Assembly: GCF_001748385.1 (NCBI RefSeq)
Contig: NZ_BCLI01000001.1
Coordinates: forward strand, 62,001-126,000
DNA length: 64,000 nt
Direction of reading: 5' to 3'
Source: Vulcanisaeta thermophila
Lineage (GTDB): Archaea; Thermoproteota; Thermoprotei; Thermoproteales; Thermocladiaceae
Shown: positions 1 through 9,122 of the stretch, one piece after another
Numbering within the stretch: the first letter of the stretch is position 1
Layout: the number at the start of each line of letters is the position of its first letter
Notes under the pieces: generated by a model
Database searches by the model: none
Told to the model about the DNA's origin: nothing
What the model saw: only the letters and a program-made list of their open reading frames with translations
Program-made: the position numbers and the translations under genes

Positions 1-1
1 G

Positions 2-2710
2 TCGGGGCCCTCGGGGGGTGTTGTGATTAAGCCTAGCACTGGTGAGGAACCCGAGAACCTACTCCTAATCTCCTGCGTGGGCTCCAGGAGTGTGAGGGGT
101 AATGACTACTGCTCAGGCTTCTGCTGTACATACCTACTGAAGCAGGCTATATATGCTAAGGTGCTTCACGGAATTAAGAATGTAACCATAATGTACATGA
201 ATGATGTCAGGACGTATGGAAAGGGCTTCGAGGGCTTCTTTGACAGGGCCTTGAAGGAGGGCATAAACATAGTGTGGGGTAGGCCTGAAATTCTCGGTGA
301 GAGTAATGGTAAGATTAAGGTTAGGTTTGAGGACACCAGGAATAGGAGGGTTGTGACTAACGAGTACGACATGGTGGTGCTGGCACCCTCAGTGAAGCCC
401 GTTAGTGACATGGGCAGGTTAAGCAAGATACTGGGTATATCATTAAATAATGTTGGGTTTGTGGCCACGGACCCAACCAACCCCACACAAACCACAAGGC
501 CTGGCATCTTCGCCGCAGGATCCGTGAGTGGTCCCAAAGACATTTCGGAGTCGGTCATCACAGGACTAGCCGCTGCCATTCAGTCAATTAGGTATGCGGG
601 GCCAGGTACCATTGAGGAGGAGAGGTTTGAGGAGACCATAGACCCAAGGCCCATGAGGATAGGGGTCTTTGTGTGTCATTGCGGTACTAACATAGCTGGT
701 GTGGCTGATGTGCCGTACCTGGTCGAGGAGGCCAAGAAAATGCCTGATGTGGTTCACGCCGAGGACTTACAATATGCATGTGCCAAGTCATCACTTGATA
801 GGATAACCCAGGTAATTAAGGAGAAGAACTTGACGAGGGTTGTGGTGGCATCATGCTCACCCGTAACCCACCTTAGGTTTTTCCAGGATGCTGCTAAGAG
901 GGCTGGTCTTAACCCGTACCTAGTAACCATGACTAACATCAGGAACCTGGATACGTGGGTGCATAGCGATAGGAAGGTGGCCACGGAAAAGGCAAAGGAC
1001 ATGATAAGAATGGCCGTAGCCCAAGCCCACCACCTAGTGCCGCTGCAGCAGATAAAGTTACCAGTAATTAAGAGGGCGCTCGTAATTGGATGCGGACCCG
1101 CTGGGCTAGCAGCCGCCACTGGGCTTGCCAGCGCCGGTGTGGAGACGATACTGGTTGAGAAGGAGCCTGAGTGCGGTGGTATGCTTAGGAAACTAGGTAA
1201 ACTGGAGCCCGAGGGTATTGAGGCCAGGAAGTTGCTTGATAGGATGGTTGAGGAGGCCAGGGAGGTTGGGGTTAAGTTCATCACTGGAGCTACGATTAAG
1301 GATGTTAGTGGGTTTACGGGTAACTTCCACGTGGTCCTCACCAACGGTATGGAGTTCGACGTGGGCGCCATAATAGTGGCCACGGGCGCCAAGCCCTACA
1401 TACCCACGGAGTTTAATTACGGTAAGGACCCAAGGGTGCTAACGACGTTGGACCTGGAGATGGGTAAGAACGTTGAGGGTAAGAACGTAGCCGTCATAAA
1501 CTGTGTGGGATCCAGAACAAGCGGTAGGGGCTGCTCAAGGTACTGCTGTGCCGTAGGGCTTAGTAAGGCTATTGAGCTTAGGAATCAGGGTAAGAACGTT
1601 GTGGTGATTTACAGGGACATAATGGGCGTGAACCCCGAGGTTGAGGATTTGTATAAGAAGGCCAGGGAGGCTGGCGTGTTATTCATCAGGATACCCAGAA
1701 AGGCTGAGTTAACAGAGGCCATTAAGATGGACACTAATAAACTAATAGTTAGGGATACAGAGCTTGGGGATGATGTTGAGGTGCCTTTCGACAACATAGT
1801 ACTCAACATAGGGTTAGTACCCAGTGAGGATACTGACGAGGCCGCTAAGATAATGAGGCTATCTAAGGATCAGGAGGGCTTTCTTATGGAGGCTCATCCT
1901 AAGCTTGGTCCTGTGGATACCATGACCCCCGGGATATTCATTGCAGGTACCGCAAGGGGCCCCAAGGGTGTGGGTGAGGCCATTGCTGAGGGCTATGCAG
2001 CAGCGGCGAGGGCGTACATGATGCTCGCTCAGGGCTACGTAACCAAGGAGCCATTCATACCCAAGTTTGACTGGAGTAAGTGCACCAAGTGCGGCTTATG
2101 TATAAGGGTATGCCCATACGGAGCCATTAGGGGTGTACCAGGTAAGTACATTGAGCACATACCAGCTGCATGCCAGGGTTGTGGTGCTTGTGTTGCTGAG
2201 TGCCCGCAGGATGCCATTACCCAGGAGGCCATGAGTGATGATGCCATCATTGCCCAGATTGATGCTGCTTTGGTTGAGGAGCCTTGGGGTAAGGTTGTTA
2301 TGTTCACCTGCGCCTACTGCTCTTACTGGGCTGCTGATAATGCTGGTATTTTCAAGCTTCAGTACCCGCCCTATGCTAGGATTATTAGGCTTCAGTGTAG
2401 TTCGAGGCTTTCGTGGAAGCATGTGAAGCACGCATTCGAGAAGGGGGCAGCGGGAGTAATAGTGACAGGATGCAGACTAGGGGACTGCCACTACATAACA
2501 GCAAACCAAAACACAGTAAGAAGATACGAAAACTGGAAAAAGAGACTAAAGAACGCAGGAATCAGGGAGGATAGACTAAGAATAAGACTATTCGGAGCGC
2601 CGGAGGTGGATGAGTTGGTGAAGGCGATGAAGGAAGCGGAGGAAATAGTGAAAACCGTAACAAAGCAAGAAATAGAACAAACAATGCAGATTGTGAAACG
2701 ATTAAGGTGA
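2..2710 (+). CDS. hdrA: HdrA-like tandem flavoprotein with C-terminal MvhD domain (5' partial)
   Basis: The frame is open to the left edge, so the gene is cut; 902 residues are visible. Order of parts: the C-terminal half of one HdrA unit (Cys-rich SCVGSR segment near 75-135), then a complete second HdrA unit beginning at the VFVCHCGTN segment near 665, with an FAD dinucleotide motif GCGPAG near 1090 and a second NCVGSR Cys-rich segment near 1500. Two ferredoxin-type clusters follow (CTKCGLCIRVCP and CQGCGACVAECP, about 2080-2215), then an MvhD/FlpD-like tail with several Cys from about 2290. HdrA carries the FAD that splits electron pairs in bifurcating complexes; MvhD is a [2Fe-2S] adaptor. 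The tandem arrangement plus MvhD fusion is unusual. Codons in the last 250 nt become rich in AAA and AGA compared with upstream. Probably one operon with the next three genes. Confidence 0.88.
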   Translation, partial: SGPSGGVVIKPSTGEEPENLLLISCVGSRSVRGNDYCSGFCCTYLLKQAIYAKVLHGIKNVTIMYMNDVRTYGKGFEGFFDRALKEGINIVWGRPEILGESNGKIKVRFEDTRNRRVVTNEYDMVVLAPSVKPVSDMGRLSKILGISLNNVGFVATDPTNPTQTTRPGIFAAGSVSGPKDISESVITGLAAAIQSIRYAGPGTIEEERFEETIDPRPMRIGVFVCHCGTNIAGVADVPYLVEEAKKMPDVVHAEDLQYACAKSSLDRITQVIKEKNLTRVVVASCSPVTHLRFFQDAAKRAGLNPYLVTMTNIRNLDTWVHSDRKVATEKAKDMIRMAVAQAHHLVPLQQIKLPVIKRALVIGCGPAGLAAATGLASAGVETILVEKEPECGGMLRKLGKLEPEGIEARKLLDRMVEEAREVGVKFITGATIKDVSGFTGNFHVVLTNGMEFDVGAIIVATGAKPYIPTEFNYGKDPRVLTTLDLEMGKNVEGKNVAVINCVGSRTSGRGCSRYCCAVGLSKAIELRNQGKNVVVIYRDIMGVNPEVEDLYKKAREAGVLFIRIPRKAELTEAIKMDTNKLIVRDTELGDDVEVPFDNIVLNIGLVPSEDTDEAAKIMRLSKDQEGFLMEAHPKLGPVDTMTPGIFIAGTARGPKGVGEAIAEGYAAAARAYMMLAQGYVTKEPFIPKFDWSKCTKCGLCIRVCPYGAIRGVPGKYIEHIPAACQGCGACVAECPQDAITQEAMSDDAIIAQIDAALVEEPWGKVVMFTCAYCSYWAADNAGIFKLQYPPYARIIRLQCSSRLSWKHVKHAFEKGAAGVIVTGCRLGDCHYITANQNTVRRYENWKKRLKNAGIREDRLRIRLFGAPEVDELVKAMKEAEEIVKTVTKQEIEQTMQIVKRLR

Positions 2711-2716
2711 TGGGGT

Positions 2717-3841
2717 ATGCCCGTGGCGGTTAACTTTGGACTTAGGGAGGAGTTGATGAAGGTTGTGCCCACACTGAGCCTATGCTATCAATGCGGTACC
2801 TGCAGTACCAATTGCCCAATAACCGATGACTCATTCAACATAAGGCTCATAATTAAGAAGTCACAGTTAGGTGCTGTTGATCCCAGGGATTTCAAGGTTA
2901 TTTGGGACTGCGTAACCTGCGGCACCTGCCAGTCGCTTTGTCCAACTGGTGTTGAGATTACGAATGTTATTGAGATGTTGAGGACCTTGGCCGTGAAGTC
3001 CAAGGTATTCCCCACAAAGATTAATGAGATTTTGTGGAAGATCTACGAGAACCAGAACCCATGGGGCTACACAGCCACTGATAAGAGGAGGTTCCTTGCA
3101 CAGTTTGGTAATTTAATAAACAATGAGAATCCAGACGTGTTGATATACCCATGCTGTTTGAGCATTGGTGATCCCAGGGTTACAAGGCATATTAAGGCCT
3201 TGATTAGGATACTCACTAAGGCAGGTCTAAAGGTGGGTATGTACACAGGACTCACATGCTGTGGCGATATAATTAGCCACACAGGTAATAAGGCATTCTA
3301 TGAGGAGTACACAACAAAGGTTAGGGATGCATTAATGCAGTACAAGGCGCCCATCATAGTCACACTCTCACCACACTGTGAGTACTCCCTGAAGCGTTAC
3401 GTGAAGGGTGTTAGGGTGGTTCACTATGTCGAGTTGCTTAAGGAGTTGATTGATTCAGGGAAGCTAAAGCTTGATGGTAAGAAGGTGGACGTTAAGGTTA
3501 CTTACCACGACCCATGTTACCTAGCCAAGCATCAGGGCGTAATTGAGGAGCCCAGGCAAATAATAAGGTCAATACCTGGTGTGAAGCTTATCGAGATGGA
3601 GCACAGTGGCAAGAGGGCACTATGCTGCGGTGCCGGTGGTGGGGGGATAGCCCTGGAGACCAGGGTATCCACGGAGCTATCTAAGCGTAGGCTTAAGGAG
3701 GCCCTAGACACGGGCGCCTCCATAATGCTAACGGCATGCACATACTGCTTCAGGATGTTTGAGGATGCGAATAAGGTAATGAGAACAAACATTAAAATTA
3801 TGGATTTGGCTGAGTTCATAGACTCAGTACTGGGTGATTAG
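2717..3841 (+). CDS. HdrC-HdrB (HdrD-like) fusion iron-sulfur protein
   Basis: 374 aa, soluble. The N-terminal HdrC-like part has two [4Fe-4S] motifs (C23, C26, C29, C33 and C65, C68, C71, C75). The C-terminal HdrB-like part has two CCG domains: C146-C147, C181-C182 and C221 in the first, and C267, C303-C304 (CCGAGGG), C341 and C344 in the second. CCG domains ligate the non-cubane clusters at which heterodisulfides are reduced in HdrB/HdrD; related proteins serve glycolate and lactate oxidation. It starts 6 nt after the HdrA-like stop and abuts EtfA, so it is likely the catalytic partner of HdrA. The disulfide or other substrate is unknown; this order of archaea does not make CoM/CoB. Confidence 0.88.
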   Translation: MPVAVNFGLREELMKVVPTLSLCYQCGTCSTNCPITDDSFNIRLIIKKSQLGAVDPRDFKVIWDCVTCGTCQSLCPTGVEITNVIEMLRTLAVKSKVFPTKINEILWKIYENQNPWGYTATDKRRFLAQFGNLINNENPDVLIYPCCLSIGDPRVTRHIKALIRILTKAGLKVGMYTGLTCCGDIISHTGNKAFYEEYTTKVRDALMQYKAPIIVTLSPHCEYSLKRYVKGVRVVHYVELLKELIDSGKLKLDGKKVDVKVTYHDPCYLAKHQGVIEEPRQIIRSIPGVKLIEMEHSGKRALCCGAGGGGIALETRVSTELSKRRLKEALDTGASIMLTACTYCFRMFEDANKVMRTNIKIMDLAEFIDSVLGD

Positions 3842-3842
3842 C

Positions 3843-4820
3843 ATGAGTGAGTGGAGGGGTATTTGGGTATTTGTAGAGCAGGATGATGGTGAGTTAGAAA
3901 GGGCGTCCCTCGAGATACTAACGAGGGCTGGTGAACTCGGTGGTAAATTTAATGAGGAGGTTTACGGAGTGCTACTTGGCCATGAGTTAAGTGGTATTGC
4001 CGAGGAAGCCTCTAGGTACGGTGCTGATAAGCTAATCATAGTTGATCACCCAGAGCTAAGGCACTTCAATAGTGATGCTTATACGGAAGTCCTGTCCTAC
4101 TTAATAAATAAGTACAGGCCAAGGTACATGTTACTCCCAGCCACCAGGAACTCCAGGGATATTGCGGGTAGGTTGGCCGTTAGGTTTAGGACATGCCTCA
4201 GTGCCCATGTCATATCCGTGGACATAGATGAGAAGGATAGGAGGTTGGTAACGGCGGTTCCAGGGTTTGGCGGCAACATAGTCGCCACGGTAGTGTGCAC
4301 CGGGGGGAAGCCCGAAATGGCCACCGTGAGCCCCGGAACCTACGAGGCAAGGGCAGGGAGTAAGAGGGCCGTGTTAATAAGCGAGACTGTGCCCGAGGAA
4401 TTAATCAAGAAACGCAGAATAGAGCTTGTTGGTAAGGAGAGGACGCAGATGATTGATTTATCAAGGGCTGAGAGGGTTGTTGTTGCAGGTCTAGGGACTG
4501 GTGGCGACCTTGAATTAATTAATGAATTCGCTAAGCTAATAAACGCTTCCGTGGGCGTAACAAGGCCCCTGGCGGACATGGGCTTGGTGCCCAGGGACTA
4601 CCAAGTGGGTACCACCGGCGTGTCCCTAAGGGCTAAGTTAGCATTTGTATTCGGTGCCAGTGGTGCACCGCACTTCGTGTACGGCATTAGGGACTGCGGC
4701 ACCGTGGTTGCGGTTAACACGGACCGTGAGGCACCCATATTCGAGCACTGCGATTACTGCATTGTTGCGGACCTGTTTGAAATACTAAGGGCTTTGATAA
4801 AGGAGTTAAGGGGTGGTTAG
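3843..4820 (+). CDS. etfA: Electron transfer flavoprotein alpha subunit
   Basis: About 325 aa. The C-terminal half carries the EtfA FAD domain: a conserved VAGLGTGGDLEL turn, TRPLADMG, QVGTTG and a GASGAPHFVYGI segment, then VNTD and APIFEHCDY. The N-terminal half is the usual alpha/beta ETF domain. ATG at 3843 is preferred over GTG at 3834, which overlaps the previous gene. It lies between the Hdr genes and EtfB with no gap, which suggests that the ETF exchanges electrons with the Hdr module. An ETF normally takes electrons from acyl-CoA or other flavin dehydrogenases; no such dehydrogenase is visible in the window, so the donor may be encoded upstream. Confidence 0.9.
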   Translation: MSEWRGIWVFVEQDDGELERASLEILTRAGELGGKFNEEVYGVLLGHELSGIAEEASRYGADKLIIVDHPELRHFNSDAYTEVLSYLINKYRPRYMLLPATRNSRDIAGRLAVRFRTCLSAHVISVDIDEKDRRLVTAVPGFGGNIVATVVCTGGKPEMATVSPGTYEARAGSKRAVLISETVPEELIKKRRIELVGKERTQMIDLSRAERVVVAGLGTGGDLELINEFAKLINASVGVTRPLADMGLVPRDYQVGTTGVSLRAKLAFVFGASGAPHFVYGIRDCGTVVAVNTDREAPIFEHCDYCIVADLFEILRALIKELRGG

Positions 4821-4821
4821 C

Positions 4822-5613
4822 ATGGCACTGGGCAACATAATAGTAACCATGAAGGTGACCCCAAAGCCCGAGGAGATTAGGTTCGACCCCGTTAAGAAGG
4901 TTGTGGATAGGTCAAAGGCGACGAATGAGATAAACCCAGCGGATAAGAACGCGCTGGAAATGGCGTTGCAGATTAAGGAGAGGTATGGTGGTAGGGTCGT
5001 TATAGTGTCCATGGGGCCACAGTTCTGGGATCAATTCATACTCATGGGTATAGCCATGGGCGCCGATGACGCCGTACTCATAAGCGATAGGGCCCTGGGT
5101 GGTTCAGACGCGTTCGTCACGTCTAAGGTGCTCGCTGCCGCTATTAAGAAAATAGGTAACTACTCATTGATAATCACGGGTGAGGAGAGCTCCGATGGAT
5201 CCACGGGGCAGGTGCCCCCAGGCATTGCCGAGTGGCTTGGTATTCCCGTGGTCACCTACGTATCGCAATTCCTCGAGGTCGGTGAGGATTACATAGTGGT
5301 TAAGAGGACAATTAAGGGCGGTAGTGAAACCGTCAGGGTTAAATTACCCGCTGTGCTTTCAGTGGAGCTTGGTTGTAATAACCCAAGGTTCCCAGACTTC
5401 GAGAGGCTCAACTGGGCCAAGACCGAGTTTAAACTCACCGTCTGGGGTATCAAGGACCTGGGGCTAACCGAGGATGAGGTTGGGTTTAAGGGCTCATTAA
5501 CCTCTGTGACGGAGCTTAGGGAGTTGAGGCCTAGGGAGCGCCTTAGGCAGTTTATCGAGGGTAGTCCTGAGGAGATCGCTAGGGAGTTAATAAGGCGCCT
5601 TGGGCTTAAGTAA
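4822..5613 (+). CDS. etfB: Electron transfer flavoprotein beta subunit
   Basis: About 263 aa. It shows the ETF-beta nucleotide fold: a NPADKNALEMAL segment near the N-terminus, VVIVSMGP, SDAFVTSKVLAAAI, TGEESSDGSTGQVPP and a VELGCNNPRFP stretch. Together with EtfA it makes the FAD-containing heterodimer. ATG at 4822 directly follows the EtfA stop; GTG at 4813 overlaps it. Whether it holds a second FAD (bifurcating type) or AMP cannot be settled by eye; alignment with characterised bifurcating EtfB proteins would decide. The stop codon abuts the stop of the convergent aIF1A gene. Confidence 0.9.
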   Translation: MALGNIIVTMKVTPKPEEIRFDPVKKVVDRSKATNEINPADKNALEMALQIKERYGGRVVIVSMGPQFWDQFILMGIAMGADDAVLISDRALGGSDAFVTSKVLAAAIKKIGNYSLIITGEESSDGSTGQVPPGIAEWLGIPVVTYVSQFLEVGEDYIVVKRTIKGGSETVRVKLPAVLSVELGCNNPRFPDFERLNWAKTEFKLTVWGIKDLGLTEDEVGFKGSLTSVTELRELRPRERLRQFIEGSPEEIARELIRRLGLK

Positions 5614-5931
5614 TTACCCAGCCATTTCATCGAGTTGGTTTAAAATATCCGCATAACCGCTCTGTCTTAACTCATTAACCTCATTCTTCTCATACTTATA
5701 AACCAAATCAGCCCTGTTTGGCTCGAAGTCCCAGGGAACAACCAGCACGTAATCGCCGACCTTAAGCCACATCTTCTTCCTATACTTACCGGGTATTCTA
5801 ACGAGCCTAATTTTACCATCCTGGCAAACAGCCCTAGCCCTATCATCGCCCACCAACTCTATGACCTTGGCCAGTAACTCACCCTCCATGGGTAGGCGAA
5901 CCTTACCACCCTGTTGCGTATCCTTGGGCAT
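5614..5931 (-). CDS. eif1A: Translation initiation factor aIF1A
   Basis: 105 aa, the normal archaeal length. It has the S1/OB fold of eIF1A: LPMEGELLAKVIELVGDD, then CQDGKIRLVRIPGKYRKK and VGDYVLVVPWDFE. It binds the ribosomal A site with aIF1 and promotes scanning and subunit joining. A TATA-like stretch at 5952-5961 sits about 26 nt upstream of the ATG, so the mRNA is probably leaderless. It is convergent and contiguous with etfB. Confidence 0.96.
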   Translation of the reverse strand: MPKDTQQGGKVRLPMEGELLAKVIELVGDDRARAVCQDGKIRLVRIPGKYRKKMWLKVGDYVLVVPWDFEPNRADLVYKYEKNEVNELRQSGYADILNQLDEMAG

Positions 5932-5971
5932 TCACGTAATGTAATTTACTAAGTATAAAAATCCTACCCCA

Positions 5972-6910
5972 CTAGCAGGCGTTGCTCACTATGTACTCAT
6001 TACCCTCAACAATAACCCTCAGCACCCTAGCTGAGCCGCGCTCCACGCACTCAACATCATAATTGGGAACAGTGACGCCCATCTTAACCATGTCCGTAAT
6101 CTTAAGGCGTGTGTGGATGCCATCCTTTAAATCCACCGCCTTAAATGTGCCCTGGCCGTAACCCAGTACGTAGTATGGTTTCCCCATCACCATCACCACC
6201 GAGCCCCTATTAATGGGTACCAGGATTAAGCTTATGCTCAACTTAGTAACCGTCCTCTCGCCCCTACCCCTAAGGACACTCTGGCTCTCCGATATCCTGC
6301 TGGGTATTGTGGAGTGTATTTTATACGCCACGGCCCTCGCCAATCCCTGGTCCGTGAACTTAACGTCAAAACCGCTCGAAACCTCATTAATATCAACGAT
6401 GGAGCCCCTCTCAGCGGATCGGGAAACCTCATTCCTAATAATGCTGAGCACCAGATTCTTAATGGAATCGCTCAGGGGTATTAAGCTCCTAACCTGAAGC
6501 ACAGCCCTCTCCCGCTCCAATGCTAAGTCCCTGCACCTTGGGCATAACTCCTCCGTATACCTGACACTCACGGATATAGGCTCTGTGTACTCGGGGATTA
6601 GGTCGTGTACTGAGCCCCTCAGCGTGACCTTCACCATATTCATACTGGGCCTTAATGATAAATCCTCAATCTCCATCCCAGAAACCCTCCCCAGGGGCTC
6701 TATGGATTCGAGTATCAATTTCTTAATGACCTTCTCATCCCTGACCCACCTACCCCTGTAGTTGATGGAGCCGCACATGGGGCACCTAACGATGCCCACG
6801 AAATCCCTCTTAACCCTAGCCAGCGGGTGAGTTTTTCTGTAGCAATCTGGGCATAAACCCTCAATTAGGACGTCGGTCTCCCTACCACATAACGCACACA
6901 CCCTCTTCAT
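5972..6910 (-). CDS. nmd3: NMD3 family protein (archaeal homologue)
   Basis: About 312 aa from ATG at 6910; a GTG at 6922 is also possible. The N-terminus has paired zinc motifs (C5xxC8, C20xxC23, C43xxC46) and a further CPRC later, typical of the NMD3 N-terminal zinc region. In eukaryotes NMD3 is the export adaptor of the 60S subunit; the archaeal protein is thought to act in late large-subunit biogenesis, which is inference from homology. It sits upstream of aIF1A on the same strand with a short gap that contains the aIF1A promoter. Confidence 0.85.
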   Translation of the reverse strand: MKRVCALCGRETDVLIEGLCPDCYRKTHPLARVKRDFVGIVRCPMCGSINYRGRWVRDEKVIKKLILESIEPLGRVSGMEIEDLSLRPSMNMVKVTLRGSVHDLIPEYTEPISVSVRYTEELCPRCRDLALERERAVLQVRSLIPLSDSIKNLVLSIIRNEVSRSAERGSIVDINEVSSGFDVKFTDQGLARAVAYKIHSTIPSRISESQSVLRGRGERTVTKLSISLILVPINRGSVVMVMGKPYYVLGYGQGTFKAVDLKDGIHTRLKITDMVKMGVTVPNYDVECVERGSARVLRVIVEGNEYIVSNAC

Positions 6911-7006
6911 TTTATGAACCACCCAGTATTTACGGTGGATTTTTAATTACTTACGCCCTGAGGGCCAGGCAGTAACATTTATTTTGTCCCCATTGCCAAT
7001 TACACA

Positions 7007-7936
7007 ATGGGTTTTGATTTGAGGAGTGTGATACCCAGGATTGTGGATGAGGTTAAACCTTCCGTGGTAAGCATCATAACCAGGAGGTTGGAGGTTGATG
7101 ACTGGTTAAACGTAACACCAGCCATGGGTGTGGGCACGGGCTTCTTCATAGATGAGGAGCATGTTTTAACGGCGAACCATGTGATCCAGGGTGCGAGTGA
7201 GTTGACGGTGATAACATCAGACGGCGATGAACACCCAGGGGAGGTCCTGGGCGCGGACCCGGAGTTCGACACAGCAATACTCAGGGTTAGGGGCGTTAGG
7301 GCAAAGCCCGTGGCGCTCGGTGACTCGGATAAACTAAGGGTTGGTGAACCCGTAATCGCCATTGGATACCCCCTGGGCTTGTTGGGCGAGCCCACCGTGA
7401 CCCTGGGCGTGATCTCCGCGATAGGGAGGACCATTAGAACCCCGGATGGCATTACCCTGGAGGGCTTGATACAGACGGACGCGGCAATAAACCCAGGTAA
7501 TTCAGGGGGTCCCTTGCTGAACCTCGATGGTGAGGTTGTTGGGATTAACACGGCAATAATAATGGGTGCCCAGGGTATTGGCTTCGCGGTACCTATAAAC
7601 CTGGCCAAGCTAAGTGTTGATGAGATACTTAGGTATGGTAGGATAATCAGGCCCAGGCTGGGTATTTACGGCACAAACCTCACAAAGCCCATGGCCAGGT
7701 ATTACAGGATTGCCGTGGATAAGGGCGTACTTGTCGTCAGGGTTCTCGCGGGATCCCCAGCAGATGATGCGGGCATTAGACCTGGTGATGTAATAACCCA
7801 CATAGACGATACCGAACTAACGAGCGTATTCCAACTGAGGATTTACCTGGCCAGGAAGTTCATGGAGGGGCAGAGGTCCTTCGTGGTGACGATTGTCAGG
7901 GGCAGGACAAGGTATAAACTCAAGGTTGAGCTCTAA
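7007..7936 (+). CDS. htrA: HtrA/DegP-type serine protease with PDZ domain
   Basis: 309 aa. The trypsin-like domain carries the full triad: H58 in TANH, D88 in FDTAI and S166 in GNSGGP. A single PDZ domain follows (about residues 215-305; VDKGVLVVRVLAGSPADDAGI). There is no signal peptide or membrane segment, so it is predicted to be cytoplasmic, unlike bacterial DegP. The family degrades or chaperones misfolded proteins. A TATA-like tract at 6975-6985 lies about 26 nt before the ATG, suggesting a leaderless monocistronic mRNA. Confidence 0.93.
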   Translation: MGFDLRSVIPRIVDEVKPSVVSIITRRLEVDDWLNVTPAMGVGTGFFIDEEHVLTANHVIQGASELTVITSDGDEHPGEVLGADPEFDTAILRVRGVRAKPVALGDSDKLRVGEPVIAIGYPLGLLGEPTVTLGVISAIGRTIRTPDGITLEGLIQTDAAINPGNSGGPLLNLDGEVVGINTAIIMGAQGIGFAVPINLAKLSVDEILRYGRIIRPRLGIYGTNLTKPMARYYRIAVDKGVLVVRVLAGSPADDAGIRPGDVITHIDDTELTSVFQLRIYLARKFMEGQRSFVVTIVRGRTRYKLKVEL

Positions 7937-7982
7937 TGCACTTAACGAAGTAAATTAAAAACCAGTCATAAGGTGAATCACT

Positions 7983-9122
7983 GTGGATTTGCAGGTACCT
8001 GAGTATGGAGGTAATAGCACGTACAACCTAGCCAACACATTATTCCTAGAGCTGGGCCTTAAACCCAGGGGCCCTGGGCTTAAGTTTGACCTTGGGATTG
8101 AACGTAAAATAGTACTAATATTAATAGATGGCGTGAGTTACAGGGACTTCATAAGCGTAATTAATGATAATAAGCTTGTTGAGGAAACCCATAGAATAAC
8201 CACTGTATTCCCAACAACCACAGCCACCGTAATAACCACGTTATTCACAGGATTGGAACCATCAAGGCATGGTGTTGTGGGGACCAACGTCTACATTAGG
8301 GAATTGGGCATGGTGGTTAACACCCTAAACATGGGCCCAATTATTGGTGAGAGGGATGGACTCAATAGGGCTGGGTATGACCTAAAGAGTGTATTCAGGG
8401 TGGGCAGAACATTATTTGAGGAATTGAAGGATGTAGGCATTAGGAACAGGGTCTACGTGCCCAAAGGCTTGGGTGGCGGCTTGTCAAGGCTCGTGTACCC
8501 AAGCACCGAGCTATTCGAGTACGTGACGCACCGTGATGCCATTATAAACGCGTCCAAGTTCTTACAGGGGCTGGACACGGCGTTTATTCATATTTACATA
8601 CCCACCGTGGACTCCGCAGCACATAAGTATGGGTTAAGCTCCGAGGAGTATAGGGAGAATCTCCACGACACTGTGAATTCCGTAATAAGCCTATCCCAGA
8701 AGTACCTGAGGGGCTGTACGGTAATAATAACCTCGGACCACGGTCAGGAGGAGCTAACGAATAACATTAACGCTAACAATATAGGTGGATTAATGGATCT
8801 CCTTTACGTACCACCTTATGGGGATGCAAGGGCTGTGCACTTGAGAACCAATGCCAGTAGGGAGGAGTTGATGGAGATCCTGGGCAGGGCGGGTGCCAGG
8901 GGCTCATTGCTCAGTAAGGGTGAGGTTATTAGCCTTAGGTTACTTGGTAATGAGGAGGGTGATGGGATTGATAGGGTTGGTGATTACATCTTCCTACCAG
9001 CCAGGGGGCAGTCCCTGGTCTACCTCTATAGTAAGGCTGGGGAGGAGCTGCTTAACCTCAAGGCCAACCATGGGGGCTTAACCGAAAATGAGCTCTACGT
9101 GCCACTGCTGGTGTTAAGGTAG
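7983..9122 (+). CDS. Type I phosphodiesterase / nucleotide pyrophosphatase family protein
   Basis: 379 aa with a GTG start. Alkaline-phosphatase superfamily metal centre: the N-terminal LILIDGVS supplies D49; the nucleophile is expected in FPTTTATVITT (around T79-T80), followed by TGLEPSRHGVVG; later come PTVDSAAHKYG and TSDHGQEE metal ligands, then a C-terminal NHGG. The substrate is unknown: NPP-type enzymes cleave phosphodiester or pyrophosphate bonds of nucleotides. No signal peptide. A TATA-like stretch near 7951-7960 is 26 nt upstream of the GTG. Its end overlaps the convergent srp54 gene by 9 nt. Confidence 0.85.
   Translation: MDLQVPEYGGNSTYNLANTLFLELGLKPRGPGLKFDLGIERKIVLILIDGVSYRDFISVINDNKLVEETHRITTVFPTTTATVITTLFTGLEPSRHGVVGTNVYIRELGMVVNTLNMGPIIGERDGLNRAGYDLKSVFRVGRTLFEELKDVGIRNRVYVPKGLGGGLSRLVYPSTELFEYVTHRDAIINASKFLQGLDTAFIHIYIPTVDSAAHKYGLSSEEYRENLHDTVNSVISLSQKYLRGCTVIITSDHGQEELTNNINANNIGGLMDLLYVPPYGDARAVHLRTNASREELMEILGRAGARGSLLSKGEVISLRLLGNEEGDGIDRVGDYIFLPARGQSLVYLYSKAGEELLNLKANHGGLTENELYVPLLVLR

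Noticed and set aside
754-1392. 212-codon minus-strand ORF over the HdrA-like gene
   Set aside because: Antisense shadow; the plus strand has unambiguous HdrA motifs.
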